Below, piece by piece: positions 23,201-33,859 of a stretch of DNA of 64,000 nt. Numbering within the stretch: position 1 is the stretch's first letter; each line of letters begins with the position of its first letter. This stretch comes from Phalacrocorax aristotelis (lineage: Eukaryota > Chordata > Aves > Suliformes > Phalacrocoracidae): assembly GCF_949628215.1 (NCBI RefSeq), contig NC_134288.1:7571682-7635681 (forward strand), written 5' to 3'. The translations under genes and the position numbers were made by a program. Below the pieces are notes generated by a model. It saw nothing but the letters and a program-made list of their open reading frames with translations, was not told the origin of the DNA and ran no database searches.

Positions 23201-26200
23201 CCGGCAGGTGTCCAACCTCTCGCTGATGTCTCTTCTTCTCTGCAGGGGAGACCTCACTCCAGACGAAGTCGTTAACCTCGTAAATCAGGGACTACAGGAT
23301 GGAGAAAGGGATTTCCGCATCAAAGCCAGGTCTATTCTATGCTGCATGCGCCATATGCCAAGTAATGTATTGCAGCTCCCCTGCTGCTCTGCTCCCCTTC
23401 CCTGACGCGTGGCGGGGGGTGACGTCCCCTGGGTTCAGGTCTCTGCAGAAGTGCAGGGAAAGCCCCAGTCCTGTGGCCCTGGGTCTGGTGCGGGACTAGA
23501 CAGTGCTGAGAAGGAGTTTTGTTTTTTTTTTTTCTTGGTGGGGGTCCTCTGCTTCCTTCACTATGGGGAAAGGGTCAGCTAGATGCAAAAGTGGGGGCCT
23601 GTGGGTACAGCCAGTATCTGAAAGGTCTTGCTAGACAGACAAAGTGGACTCTTCCATCCTCTCCAGGGGGAGGTGTGACTTCTTCTCGTACCTCGCTCCC
23701 TGCCCAAAGGCTGGAGCTCTCTTTGGACCAGCTGAAGCTGTTGCCACAGTGAGCAGTTGCATCTGCCATGCCTGTGTGGTGGGTCCAAGAGCTAACAGTC
23801 ATGGGAGGAAGACCAGGCGTGAGATCTCATGCTTTCCCTGCTCATGGTGGTGCTGCTACAGCAGCATACTCCTTCGTTAGCCTGGACCATGGGTAAGCCA
23901 GAGAATCTGCTGGCTGCAGTATCTGCTGGTTCAAGCTGAAAACACAAGCAAAATACACTTTAGTCACAGATATAAAACTCTTTTTTTTAATAAAATCAGC
24001 AACTCTGAACTTCAATGGTAACAGGTGCTGTGACTCAAAATAGGAAGAAAACCCAATTTCTGGTGTTTCATTGGGCTGCGGGCTTCTGTGAGCATCTTCC
24101 TCTAGGGAAAGATGCATTCAGAGTGAGGTTGTATGACAGTAGTTCTTCTTTGTGAAGACTTTGTTATGAATATCTTCATATCTCACAAGAGTTTTGTGTA
24201 GGCTTAGTGGGGTAGATGGTGGAAAGATTTGTGCTAATAAATACATGGTTAATCTGTGTCTAGAAATGTGAAAAATTATATTCTTGGAAACTGGGACATT
24301 TGAGAGTGGGGTTTTTCCTTCCTGCCCAATCAACCCCAAACAATACTTTGAAAACTTGACCCTTAAATTTCTGGTTTCTAGGAAGAAAACTTTTTTGTCT
24401 TTGTAGAAACTGGAAAGCTGTAAGGCAGTTACAGTCCCTACCAACGCAGAAGTAGTAAAGGCAGAAAGCGGTGGGAGTACCTGAGGGCATATACAGCGTG
24501 TGCTTGCACAGCCCTGCGAACAACTGAGTTGGCATTCTCGTGCCTGCGGCCCAGCACACCAGCTCTTACACAGAGCCAGTGATGCACTCGATACAAGTCT
24601 TTAGCGCTGCATTCGGGATGTGCTGCACAGTGAGAAGCTACCTTGTAATTTATGAACTGTTGAGAGGAAGGCAGAGATGCCAGCCAGAACTAGCTCATAT
24701 TAAACTTGTTAATAAAATAATGGCTCTAACCCAGTGAGTTGTAAACTGATGAAAAAAGGTGAAATTGCATACGTTTTCATATGTGTTCCTATGATTTTGG
24801 GATTGTATGTTCACAGCAGATGCTTGTTAATTATTAGCACTACCATATATCTCTGTTTCTTGGCCTTTTTGCTAAAGGGTAAGTGCTATATGAGCTAGTA
24901 GATGCATGTCCTTTCTCAGAGGTTATCCTCTATCCTGATCAGATATAACTCCAGAGTAGCTGTTGGCCACTTGTTACTCTCTTTCTCACTGATACTAAAA
25001 AAGATAAGACTGCAAGTGTTAAAGGTCAGCCTTCCAGGAGGCTGACCAGCTCCTTCCCACCAGGAGTAGCATCCTTTTTCTTTTTTTTTTTTTTTTCCCC
25101 CCTGCCAAAAGTGAGTAGAAAAACATGATGAGGGCAGCTTTATAGCTGGTAAGTGCATTTTATTACCCTTTGATTGACAATGGACTGATCAGTTGGCAGC
25201 TTTTATTTGCCTGAAGATGGCAGAGCTTTCTAGGAGTTTAACTTTCTTTCTGAGCATCAAACTTTAGGAAAGACCAAAGAAAATAGCTCTAGCCTTCTAG
25301 TTATAGGACAAGGATTTGTTTAGAAAAATGCTGAATGTGTGACTCTTTCCAATCCTTTCCCCTGAACCCTGGCGCTGTCTCTTCCAGGCTGGTCTCCGGA
25401 GGTGGTGGAGCTCTGCAAGAAGTATCGAAACAACTCTGTGGTGGCCATCGACCTGGCTGGAGATGAGTCCCTGAAGACAGAAGATTTCTCCGAGCATAAG
25501 GCGGCTTATGAGGTTTGTTTAATATGCTGCTTAAAAGAAATTATGAGAAAAACATATATTGAGGGGACATGCGTGAGGGGACACGCGGTATGTTATTCTG
25601 ACTGCAAACAGCTGGGATGGCTTGATTTGTTGCAGCTATTAAAAGCATTCTGTTAAATAGCAAAAGTATTAGTTTATATTGCCTGCCATTAGTCATTTAG
25701 GAATCATTGCTTGAACATGGCCTTAGAGAGCTGGAGCTTGGTGTGCTACCCTATAGCACCGAGTGCAATGCGAATTACATGGAGCCTGTGTCCCCCCAGC
25801 AGCACCCTGCTGCTCTTGGCTGGGATCTGCTCCTGGGGCTCTGGGAAACTACTGCCTAGGGTGGAAGAGACTGGCCTTTCCAGTCTGGCAGAAATCACCC
25901 GAGGAGCAAAGAAGCTGCATGTTTGAAGTGCTTTTATCTGATCATCTCAAATGCAAATGCTGGAATGGCTTCAGGAGCCTGGTCTGAGACTCTCACCAGA
26001 CCTCAGCACTTTGCAGTGGCTCAAAGGAGAAGCTTCTCCCCTCAATTCTCTTTGCCAGTGGGAGTTTGGGGTTGTTGGTCCCCTGCATCAGTGGGAGAGG
26101 AGGTTGTGCATCATCCCTGGCAAAAAGGACGGTGGTTTGCAAGCAGCACTCGGGGCTGAAACAACACAGGGCTTTCTTGAGGTCTTTGTCCCTGTCAGCA

Positions 26201-29200
26201 GGAGCCGATACAAGGTCTGCCTGTGCTACTGTGCCACGCTGGGTGAACCAAGTGGTTATAAACTGAGATGCGGGCACAGGGTTTTATTATCGGACATGTG
26301 GGTGCGTCACATCCTGCACTGCTGTGCCAGGAGCACCCAGGTACAGACTCCTCCATCTGAAGGATGCATCTTGTCGCTGTGCTGGGGGCTCGCTCAGTCA
26401 CTGAGATGCTGAAGCAAACCCTGCTCCTGACCATTGGCCCCTCTTGGCCTGCGTGGCAGGGACGTACATCCCCATAAATGCTGCTGCTACACTCCATGGA
26501 GTATGTAATGCATCCAGGGAAATTGGAGAGACTTGTGATGTCCCTTGGGCAGGCACATTCTGCCTGGGAGCTCTCGGGGCTGTTGCAGGGGAAAGAGCAG
26601 ATAAGGGTGAAAACTTGACTGTGGCTGCTGGCTGTGGAGGAGAACTGGGAAGTGTAGAGCCAAGGATCTTAGGACCACCATGTCCAACGACGCAGGGACC
26701 TTTGGAGAAGAAGCCAAGGGAAGCATCATATGTCCTCGGACCAATGGGTTGAAAAAGGGATTAAAGTACTTCAGGAAAGATATGCCCGTGGATGGACATT
26801 CGAGACAAGCTCTCTCCTGGACGGAGGGGCTCAGGCTTCAGCAGCCAGGAGGGTCAGTGGGGAGGGGTCCCAGTGCAGTGCTCTTCCTGACCCTGCTGCT
26901 GTATCCCCAGCTCCTGCTGGGATAGTTAGGGATGCCTGTCTTGGGGTGAGGTGGGGGGGTTTCTGGTTTCTTTTTACTGTGTGTAGAAACAAGTGGAAAA
27001 TGTCTGTGCTGATGTGAGTCTGTCTCTCTTCTTGGCCTGGTACTTCGCCCAGAGGGATTTTTTTGTTTTTAAAAGTGTCAAAAATTAGCTGTTTGGGAAA
27101 AATCAACACTCACTTAAATGTAGGGAGCACAAAGTGCCTTTCAGGTCAATGCACACAGGGCTTTTCTGTTGACATCCCAGGCAGAGCCTGGCCTGACCTT
27201 CACAGGGCCTGGGCGTGCAGCACAGGAGGAGCTGAAAACTAAGTAACTGGGGGAACAAAAAAAAAAACCATGAGTGAAAAGCCCTGAAGGAGTGCCCGGG
27301 AAGAATGTCTGCTGCAAGATGGAACTTGCAGCCTGTGTGCTGCTGCTGGCTGGGTGGCCCTTCTCCAGCAAGGCAGAAGCCAGGCTTCCAGTGAGGCTGC
27401 ATGCCTTCCCAAAGCCCAGGTCGTCTGTGGCTGTCCTGGCAAGGGATTTTGGGGTGGCCATGGGGGAGCATTTTGAAATGCCCCCAAAGCTGCACCCCTA
27501 GGGTCCTCCCAGCTGGGCTGCTTTCGTCCCCACCCCCTCTAAGCATCACTGCATCTCTGCCCTGGGGGCTTTTAAATTCTCCCACTTGGCTGCAGTGGGC
27601 TAAAAGGGTAGAAATTGCAAAGATGGGAATTGCTGCAAGGTTCATGCAGAAGGGCGAGTGGGTGAAGGGAGGAGAGCTTTAAGCTTGTTGCTGTCTGGAG
27701 AGGAGACAGTGGTGAGCTCACCCAGTATTAAAAGACCCTGGAGGAGGCTGGCTGGGCTCCAGGGGAAGGTAACCAGGCTTTCTAAGTTCCTCCGCTTCTG
27801 GCATTACTGAGCTCTTGTCTTGCAGTCAGTGCTACAGCAGAGCATGCAACTCGCAGGCAGTGGGGCTCGTGGTTTGGGGGCTCTTCATGCAGAGACCTGT
27901 TGCTTGCTGTGCCCCCGAGAGCAGTACTGGCCCAGGGGTTTGCTGACCTTGCTGCAGATGATGGGACAGGAGCGTGTCTTCCCTTGCTTTGCAGGAAGCT
28001 GAAAGATGTGGGATTCATCGTACTGTCCATGCTGGGGAGGCCGGCCCGCCTGCCAGGATCAAGGAGGTATGAGGAGCTCCTGGCTCAGGGCAGAGAGAGG
28101 GGCAGGGGTGGGAAATGCCCCTGCATCCCCTGCACCAGGGAGAGAGGAGCCCAAGTCCTCTCTGTATGTACAGCAGAGCAAACATCGGGGACCCGGGCAG
28201 AGATCTGGCCCCGACAGCTCAGAGAAGGATTGCCCTGGACGTGGCTGAGTGGCGCAGGCTGTGCCCATGGTGGGGCAGGGATCTCTGGGCAGGCAGGAGC
28301 TGAGCTGGTGCTCGGAGGCTGTACGTAGTTTTCCTGTGCTCTCTAGGCAGTTTATCTCCTGAAGGCTGAGCGCATTGGCCATGGCTACCATGTCCTGGAG
28401 GACCCTGAGCTGTACAAGGAGCTGTTGAGAACAAAGATGCATTTTGAGGTAAGGATGTGTGGTGGGCGGGTGACAGCTAGGTAGCTGCTGCCCAAGTGGA
28501 AAACCAGCCCTCCCTTGGGCTGTGCTACAGCCAGGCACACAACCTGACCCCGAGTGCTGACCGTGTTTATGGTGATGTTGCCATTGAACCTGGATGACTA
28601 AAGCTCCACAGCAAAAATGGTGGTAACACCTGGCGGTGTGGTGGGATCTTTGCTGCACGCGCAGCAGCTTGTAGGAGGTGTGTAGCAGACAGAAATGGAG
28701 CCTGTTCTGCCTGAGGATAAATTTTGGGCAGCTTGTTCACTAATTTATATACCTCAAGCCTGCAAAGCGGGCTGTTCTACCAAAGCCTGTCTGAGTGGAG
28801 GGTGGAAGTGCCTGAGAATTACTGTGCATGGGCAGATTTCTTTTGGCTTTTCCCCAGAATGGCTATATCCAACTAACATATGAAATATATATGTATTTAA
28901 TTAATGCCATTGGTTTAACTGTGTTCAACACATGGCTGGTGGCTGACTGGCCATGGGAAGTATCCCACTGCTTCCTGCCGCTGTCACACAGGCTGTGGGA
29001 TCTTTGCATCTGTGTCTTGGGATGTGCACCAGTCCATCAGTGTAACGTTGAGGGGTAGCTGTGAACAAAGCTCTAAACCTGTATCTGGTTTTGCCAGAGT
29101 GCTCAGCTATCTGTGTACGCAGCTGGAGTTCAGATCTGTGTGGCTGATTCTGGTTTTTGTGTTTAACTCCCCCAAACAGGTCTGCCCTTGGTCCAGTTAT

Positions 29201-31252
29201 CTCACTGGAGCGTGTCTTCCAGACTTTGGGAAACACCCAGTAGCACAGTAAGACTTCTCAACCATGTGCAATCTTAAATAACCAGAATTTGGGTTGATTA
29301 TAGCTGCCTTATTGCTTTACAAAGGTAACATGAAAATGTGGTACATCCTCGTCCTTTGGCACAGAGGGGCCTGGTGCAGCTGGAGGGGGCACAGGGGTCC
29401 CTTGGGGAGGCTGTCCTGTCCCTCCTGCCCCCGCTCTGAGCTGTGGGGCATGAGATGCTGCACACTGGCCATTAGCCCGAGTTTGTGGGTGAGAGCTGAG
29501 GTTGCTGAACCTCTGAGCAAGAGACACCCTGATGCTTTGCTCCTCTCTCCACTGGAGAAGCCGATTGAAGCAGTAGCGAGACAAGCCGAGCCCTGTGTTT
29601 GTGTCCAGCAATGCAAGCTGCAGGGACAGCTGCAAGGTCTTCCCTTTTACTGCATTGTACCCTGAGAAGTGCATGACCAGTCCCACATCCAGTGTTTTAC
29701 CCACCAGTTCAACCTGATTTCCTTACAGATTTAGGAAGGATCGTGCCAACTACTCTATAAACACAGATGATCCCCTCATCTTTAACTCCAATATTGACAA
29801 GGATTACAGCATAGTGAAGGACTACATGGGCTTCACTGAAGAGGAGTTCAAGAGAGTGGTAAGTCAGCTTTGGCTGGATGCTCTGCTGATGTCCTAGTGC
29901 AGCCCAGAACAACCTGCTGTTTTTCTTTAAAAGTTGAAGAGTTTTCAACAGAAATCAGAAAATCCTTCACTGGCCTTGTAAGCGAGAGGCTGAGGGTGGC
30001 TGCTGAGCTGGCTGGAGGGGATGGTGGGAGCGCTGCGGGAGCAGGGGGTTCTGAGTGCAGGGAGCTCTGCGGGGGCTGCGGCACTTGGGCTGACTGCTTT
30101 GGGCTTTACAGGGAACAGGTCAGAGTGGGAATTGTCCACTGAAGATCTGAGCAGGAAGGAAGGTGCCTGTTGCTCTCCTTTTTGTTTGGGGTTCCACCAC
30201 CCCCCCCCCTTGGATTTGGAATAACGTGTAGGTTATTTCAAGGCCTGGCCCAAAAGTTAGCAAGATTCAGCAGCTACAAAAGTGCTTGCAGTTTTTGCAC
30301 ATGTTACGAGTATGCAACAACTGAGCTGGAAACACAGTGACTGCTGGCTTCAGTTTTGCACACAGTCATTTATGTGTCTTGGTTACATCCTGAAAACTGG
30401 CTTTAATCTTTGATTTTCTAATTACTTACCCAAGACGGAAAGACAGGATAACTGTTGGGAGTCTGACTTACCGGGCTACCAAGCACATTTTTTCTGGTTT
30501 GCATTGAGAGTCATGCTCAGCACTTTCACCAGAGATACTTACTTGGATTGGGAGGTGCAGGATGCACTTTACAAGAGGGATTGGTCCTGCTCTCAGCACT
30601 GGCTGGAGGAACAAGTCCCTTTCTCCTACAGACATCAGTCTCTGGGTCTGGAAGGGGGAATAAGGACGGCTCTAAGCTCTGGGATCCTGGATCCACAGCT
30701 GTTCTGCTGCCAGCTGTCCTCTCCTGCTTTTGGAAAAGCCAGGTTGTTCCTGTGTAATAAAAGTCCCTGCACAAGATGGACAAGCAGGTTACATTGCACA
30801 GCCAGGCTGTGTCTCAGCAGCAGCGCATCAGGCTGCCAACACCACCGTGCCGGGAGAGGCTCTTGTCCAAAGGGGAGCTGGGAGTGTAGGAGTGGGTCTA
30901 AAGTCCACATCCTAAAAAATCCAGAGTATTTAAAGACCTTTACTTGTGCCTGCCTCCTTCCTCTTGGGACTGTTTCTAGTGATGGGCAGAACAGTTGCCC
31001 TGTAAAATGAGTCTGTGGAAATGAATCTTGGAATGGAAAGTTAATACTCTCCCTTGCCTGCAGCTGCTCAGAGCCAGATGTTGGTACGTGCACAACCATG
31101 TGTTCATGTCTGATGTGTCTTAATGTCTCCGTTGTGTTCCCCCTCTGCAGAACATCAACGCAGCTCAGTCCAGCTTCTTACCTGAGAAGGAAAAGCAGGA
31201 ACTGCTGAACACACTGTATGAAGCCTATGGGATGGTCCCCAATGCATTGTGA
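11257..31252 (+). CDS. ADA: Adenosine deaminase (11 coding exons)
   Basis: Cytosolic zinc hydrolase that converts adenosine and deoxyadenosine to inosine and deoxyinosine in purine salvage. Joining 11257-11292, 18657-18718, 22023-22145, 22288-22431, 23246-23361, 25388-25512, 27995-28066, 28347-28448, 29180-29247, 29729-29858 and 31151-31252 gives 1080 nt, one open frame of 359 residues plus stop (human: 363). All introns are GT-AG. Zinc and catalytic residues are present: His16 and His18 in HVHLDGA, His214 and Glu217 in HAGE, His238 in RIGHGYH, and Asp296-Asp297 in NTDDP. The start ATG has a strong Kozak context (A at -3, G at +4). Against my recollection of human ADA, exon 1 is one codon longer, exon 6 one shorter and exon 9 one longer. 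The stop lies inside exon 11, so the human exon-12 coding tail is absent. PKIG converges from the other side. Confidence 0.97.
11326..11480. repeat. Degenerate GTGCACCGG-type repeat in the CpG island
   Basis: GTGC(A/C)CCGG-like cores occur at 11326, 11359, 11396, 11421, 11446 and 11467, with a variant (GTGCCCTGGGG) at 11371. Spacing is irregular, about 12-37 bp. It looks like a decayed minisatellite just downstream of ADA exon 1. Confidence 0.6.
14176..14188. repeat. G13 homopolymer in ADA intron 1
   Basis: Run of 13 consecutive G on the plus strand. It is a likely site of length polymorphism or sequencing error. Confidence 0.9.
18657..18718 (+). CDS. ADA: ADA coding exon 2
   Basis: 62 bp, bounded by TTGCAG and GTGAGT. 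It reads [20 protein letters not shown] and then two bases of an Arg codon. It carries the first zinc-ligand pair (HVH) and the Asp that contacts substrate. Length and phase equal the mammalian exon. Confidence 0.98.
18719..22022 (+). other. ADA: ADA intron 2
   Basis: 3.3 kb between exons 2 and 3. No repeat family or extra exon recognised. Confidence 0.7.
22023..22145 (+). CDS. ADA: ADA coding exon 3
   Basis: 123 bp, acceptor CTTCCAG, donor GTAAGC. It encodes the region from [13 protein letters not shown] to FNHYMPAIA, which covers the helices that cap the active site. Its length is identical to the mammalian exon. Confidence 0.97.
22288..22431 (+). CDS. ADA: ADA coding exon 4
   Basis: 144 bp, acceptor CTGCAG, donor GTAAGT. 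It includes the strongly conserved barrel strand [13 protein letters not shown]. The preceding intron is only 142 bp. Confidence 0.98.
22432..23245 (+). other. ADA: ADA intron 4
   Basis: 0.8 kb with nothing notable beyond normal splice borders. Confidence 0.7.
23246..23361 (+). CDS. ADA: ADA coding exon 5
   Basis: 116 bp, acceptor TCTGCAG, donor GTAATG (weaker than consensus). It encodes [16 protein letters not shown] and, further on, [13 protein letters not shown]. Confidence 0.97.
24849..24926 (+). pseudogene. U2 snRNA-like pseudogene fragment
   Basis: The segment resembles the 5' part of vertebrate U2 snRNA. TTCTTGGCCTTTTTGCTAA matches the U2 5' stem-loop TTCTCGGCCTTTTGGCTAA with two changes and is followed by AAGTG. 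After an apparent internal deletion, GATGCATGTCCTTTCTCAGAGG resembles the GATACGTCCTCTATCTGAGG part of U2. The branch-point recognition region (GTAGTA in U2) is not preserved, so this is not a functional snRNA. The alignment was made by eye from memory of the U2 consensus. Confidence 0.5.
25081..25102. repeat. T16C6 tract in ADA intron 5
   Basis: Uninterrupted 16 T followed by 6 C on the plus strand. Confidence 0.9.
25388..25512 (+). CDS. ADA: ADA coding exon 6
   Basis: 125 bp, acceptor CTTCCAG, donor GTTTGT (non-consensus +3 to +5). It encodes [12 protein letters not shown] and [11 protein letters not shown]. It is one codon shorter than the 128-bp human exon, in the variable loop before the HAGE strand. 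Confidence 0.96.
25513..27994 (+). other. ADA: ADA intron 6
   Basis: 2.5 kb. No recognisable repeat, RNA gene or alternative exon. Confidence 0.7.
27995..28066 (+). CDS. ADA: ADA coding exon 7 (catalytic Glu217)
   Basis: 72 bp, acceptor TTTGCAG, donor GTATGA. It encodes [10 protein letters not shown], with zinc ligand His214 and catalytic Glu217. The following residues, AGPPARIKE, diverge from the mammalian VGS-type segment but keep the length. Confidence 0.97.
28347..28448 (+). CDS. ADA: ADA coding exon 8
   Basis: 102 bp, acceptor CTCTAG, donor GTAAGG. It encodes [20 protein letters not shown], including His238, and ends at MHFE. Length and phase match mammals. Confidence 0.98.
28449..29179 (+). 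other. ADA: ADA intron 8
   Basis: 0.73 kb, nothing notable. Confidence 0.7.
29180..29247 (+). CDS. ADA: ADA coding exon 9
   Basis: 68 bp, acceptor AAACAG, donor GTAAGA. It encodes [20 protein letters not shown]. It is one codon longer than the 65-bp human exon, with the insertion after the invariant [10 protein letters not shown]. Confidence 0.97.
29248..29728 (+). other. ADA: ADA intron 9
   Basis: 0.48 kb, nothing notable. Confidence 0.7.
29729..29858 (+). CDS. ADA: ADA coding exon 10
   Basis: 130 bp, acceptor TTACAG, donor GTAAGT. It carries [13 protein letters not shown] with the zinc-binding Asp296 and neighbouring Asp297, then [11 protein letters not shown]. Confidence 0.98.
29859..31150 (+). 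other. ADA: ADA intron 10
   Basis: 1.3 kb. Contains a C10 run at 30200-30209 and an AATAAA (about 30757) that lies before the terminal exon and so is not the main gene end. Confidence 0.65.
31151..31252 (+). CDS. ADA: ADA terminal coding exon 11
   Basis: 102 nt including TGA, acceptor TCTGCAG. It encodes [16 protein letters not shown], then [17 protein letters not shown] and stop. In human the homologous exon is spliced to a twelfth exon encoding the last few residues; here the frame closes first and no donor is evident at that point. Confidence 0.96.
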   Translation, partial: NINAAQSSFLPEKEKQELLNTLYEAYGMVPNAL

Positions 31253-32225
31253 CCCATCCCTATGAGCCAGCATGGAGCGGTGGCCCTTCTTCATGCGTGC
31301 TTGACTCTCCCCTGTGTTAGTGGGAGCACTGGGAGAAGGTGCCTGGAGTCAGCCTCTATTACTGGCACCCCTGTGTTAACCGTTACAGTGCTAAGCAGAA
31401 TCAAGCTATCACATACACCTCCCTATACCCCCACAAACTCTCTTCCAAATGGATACCCAGCTTCCTATCTTGCTGTTGTGCAAGCAGACTGAAATTGCCT
31501 CCTGGCCAGACTCCCTTCTCCATCTGCCAGTCTTTCTGTATTGCAAATGCAAACAGAACTTCCCCTGCTTTTGTTTTTTCCTCTTCCCCTGCTTTATCTG
31601 TCCTGCCACTGACCTGCCTAGGCCTTGTCTGCAGTGCAGAAATAGCCACCTTTAACTGTGACTGTGGCCTGGTAAAGGTGTGTTAGTGCTGACGGGGAGT
31701 GAGCAGGCACTGCAGAAACAGCAGCTTTATTCCCGTGTGTGTGGTTAGGAAGGTTTGGCCACAGCTGTATTTACCCAGGGTTAGTCTTGTACTAAAAAGA
31801 CAGGAACAAGAACAGGCTGGAAGCTAGTGCTCACGCCCATGCACAGCTCTGAAGGGCATTCAAAAAAAAAAAATGGTTTTTTTGCATCCTTTCTCAGATA
31901 AGGACTCCCATGTATCAGGCCACCCAATGTCACAGCTGCAGAAGCACACATCTTGGGCTCAGGCTCCAGCTTTGCTAAGAGCTGGCCATGACGATGCATA
32001 GAAAGTTGGAATATATTTTTACCATTTCTGGGCCAAAATCTGCCTTCTGGGACTTTTCCCAGTTTTGTACTCATCCTGGAGAATTTCTGTCAACTGCAAT
32101 TTTCTCTTCCTCTAACTTTGTTTAAGACTTGGAAAAACCATGATCGATTGTTTGTTTTAACCATGTTGCCCTCTTCCTGACTTGATGTAATCTTTAGGCG
32201 CTATTAAAACTGAATAGTAAATTAA
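31253..32225 (+). other. ADA: ADA 3' UTR (to first candidate poly(A) site)
   Basis: Non-coding sequence after the TGA. The first plausible hexamer is ATTAAA at 32203-32208. A second ATTAAA lies at 32931-32936, which would extend the UTR by about 730 bp. No AATAAA is seen between the stop and 33 kb, so the end is uncertain. Confidence 0.5.
32203..32208 (+). terminator. ADA: Candidate ADA poly(A) signal ATTAAA (proximal)
   Basis: Common variant of the polyadenylation hexamer, about 950 nt after the ADA stop. Confidence 0.4.
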
Positions 32226-32696
32226 TCAGCTAGGGCCCAATGTCACATGTTGACTCAGGTGCCATCTGAATTGCTTCTCTCACTCAGCACTGGCTATAAG
32301 TCAGATCTTCAGTTTGGTGGAGAATTTATACAGAAATATTCACCAAAATTCCTAAGCAATTTTGGTGCATTATAATATTTTTACTTAATATGCAATAGAG
32401 CCTCACATCTAGAGAGGAGACCATAATTTTCTTACGTGAGTGTGTGCTTTAGCATCCCAGGTATCTGCCAAGATGCTTACTCCAAAGATACTGTACCAAA
32501 ACGTTGGGTTTGGTACAACTGTACAATACCGTACCATTTGCTTTTGACAAGGGGCCGTGGTTACCATTACCACAGACAGTGTGTGACACTGCTCCTGTCT
32601 CAGCCAGCAGCAACTGCATGCTGGGAGTATTTCCATTCTTTCTGGGATTCCATATTTGTCTTCTGAGTAAAAAGCCTCATCTCTGAAGTACATTAT

Positions 32697-32718
32697 ACAT
32701 ATATACACGTATATATAT
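32697..32718. repeat. Short imperfect (TA)n tract
   Basis: Alternating TA/CA sequence followed by GATA-like units. It lies between the two candidate ADA poly(A) signals. Confidence 0.6.
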
Positions 32719-32930
32719 AGCTAGATAGATGGATATGAGAAAGAGAATTTCTTACTTTTATAAAGCAAATGATAAAGCATCACTTTTAAGAACAGGATTG
32801 CAGTAAGAGCCGGGATTTTTTGTGTGATTTTTCTGCAAAAATTGTATCTGAAGAAGAGCTGCTTGTTTGGATTCTTGGACAGTTGATTGTTAATCCTATT
32901 TAACAAAATAATACATTTATATTAAAAGAT

Positions 32931-32936
32931 AAATCC
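32931..32936 (+). terminator. ADA: Candidate ADA poly(A) signal ATTAAA (distal)
   Basis: Second ATTAAA, followed within 30 nt by a TTTCTGTT-type U-rich stretch. It could be an alternative distal end of ADA. Confidence 0.3.
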
Positions 32937-32954
32937 TCTTGCCTTTCTGTTCAA

Positions 32955-33859
32955 GAAAGACTGTTTAGGAATCATGGTCCGTGGTCCACAACGTGAGCCA
33001 TCCTAGCCCTGCTAGAGCATGAGGGTTAATCAGTAGCTGTGATGTTGGCTTTGGCAGCCCAATTCCTGCCTTCTCCTGTTGCCAGGTCAGAGCACTTTGA
33101 AAGTTAACGCAGGGCAAGCCAGAGGGAAGGTGCCCCTGCTCCCTTGCTAGACAGGCAAGTTGGATTTATGGATGCAGGTTGTTCCACCCTCACGTGTCCT
33201 TTTCCCTTCGGTAATCAAAGGGACATGTATCTCACCGCTAGGAGCAGCTGCAAGCCCATCATTTCAGTTGAACGTAGGGGCATGCCAGACCACCTGAAAC
33301 TCTAAATGAGCACTGAAGTCTTTCAGCAAACACTCCCTGCCTGAGCTGACAGTGCACTCCAACAGCCAGGCAGCCCAGGCTGTGCCACTTCTGGCTCTTA
33401 GCATCCCTGACGCAGGGGACGGGACAAAACTATTGTAAACTATTTTTGATACCTGCATCCATGTGCTCAGCAGCTTTGCAAGTCAGGATGTGGCTGGATT
33501 AAGCCAGCGCCCTTGGTCCTTCAGCACAATCAGCGATGGCAGCTGACCTGGCTCTTTACCTTGCAGGGGGAACCTGATACCCCTCGCCTGTCCTCCAAGG
33601 GTGGCTGGCCAACAGGTCCCTAATCATCTGCCTAAATATAATTCTGGAACAGATATTTTCTGACCAGGGAGACCTAATATTAGCCCACGTTTGACTGCTG
33701 GAGGTCTTGCGTGGTGCACAGTCTCTCTGCATTGCCTTTAGGCTTTCTTTGTGTCAGCATTAGCCAAGAATACTGTTCCGTGTCAGTGAGGAGAGCTGGA
33801 AAGGGGGCTTAAAGATCCAACTGTGTGGTCAGCCAAGCCCAGGAGAACCTGCAGGTATA
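32955..33859. other. Intergenic spacer, nothing recognised
   Basis: Mixed-composition sequence between the distal ADA end and the second CR1 fragment. No exon or repeat family identified. Confidence 0.5.

Larger units (their letters stand above)
23362..25387 (+). other. ADA: ADA intron 5
   Basis: 2.0 kb. Contains a T-rich run near 23519-23533, a U2-like pseudogene (24849-24926) and a T16C6 tract at 25081-25102. Confidence 0.7.
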
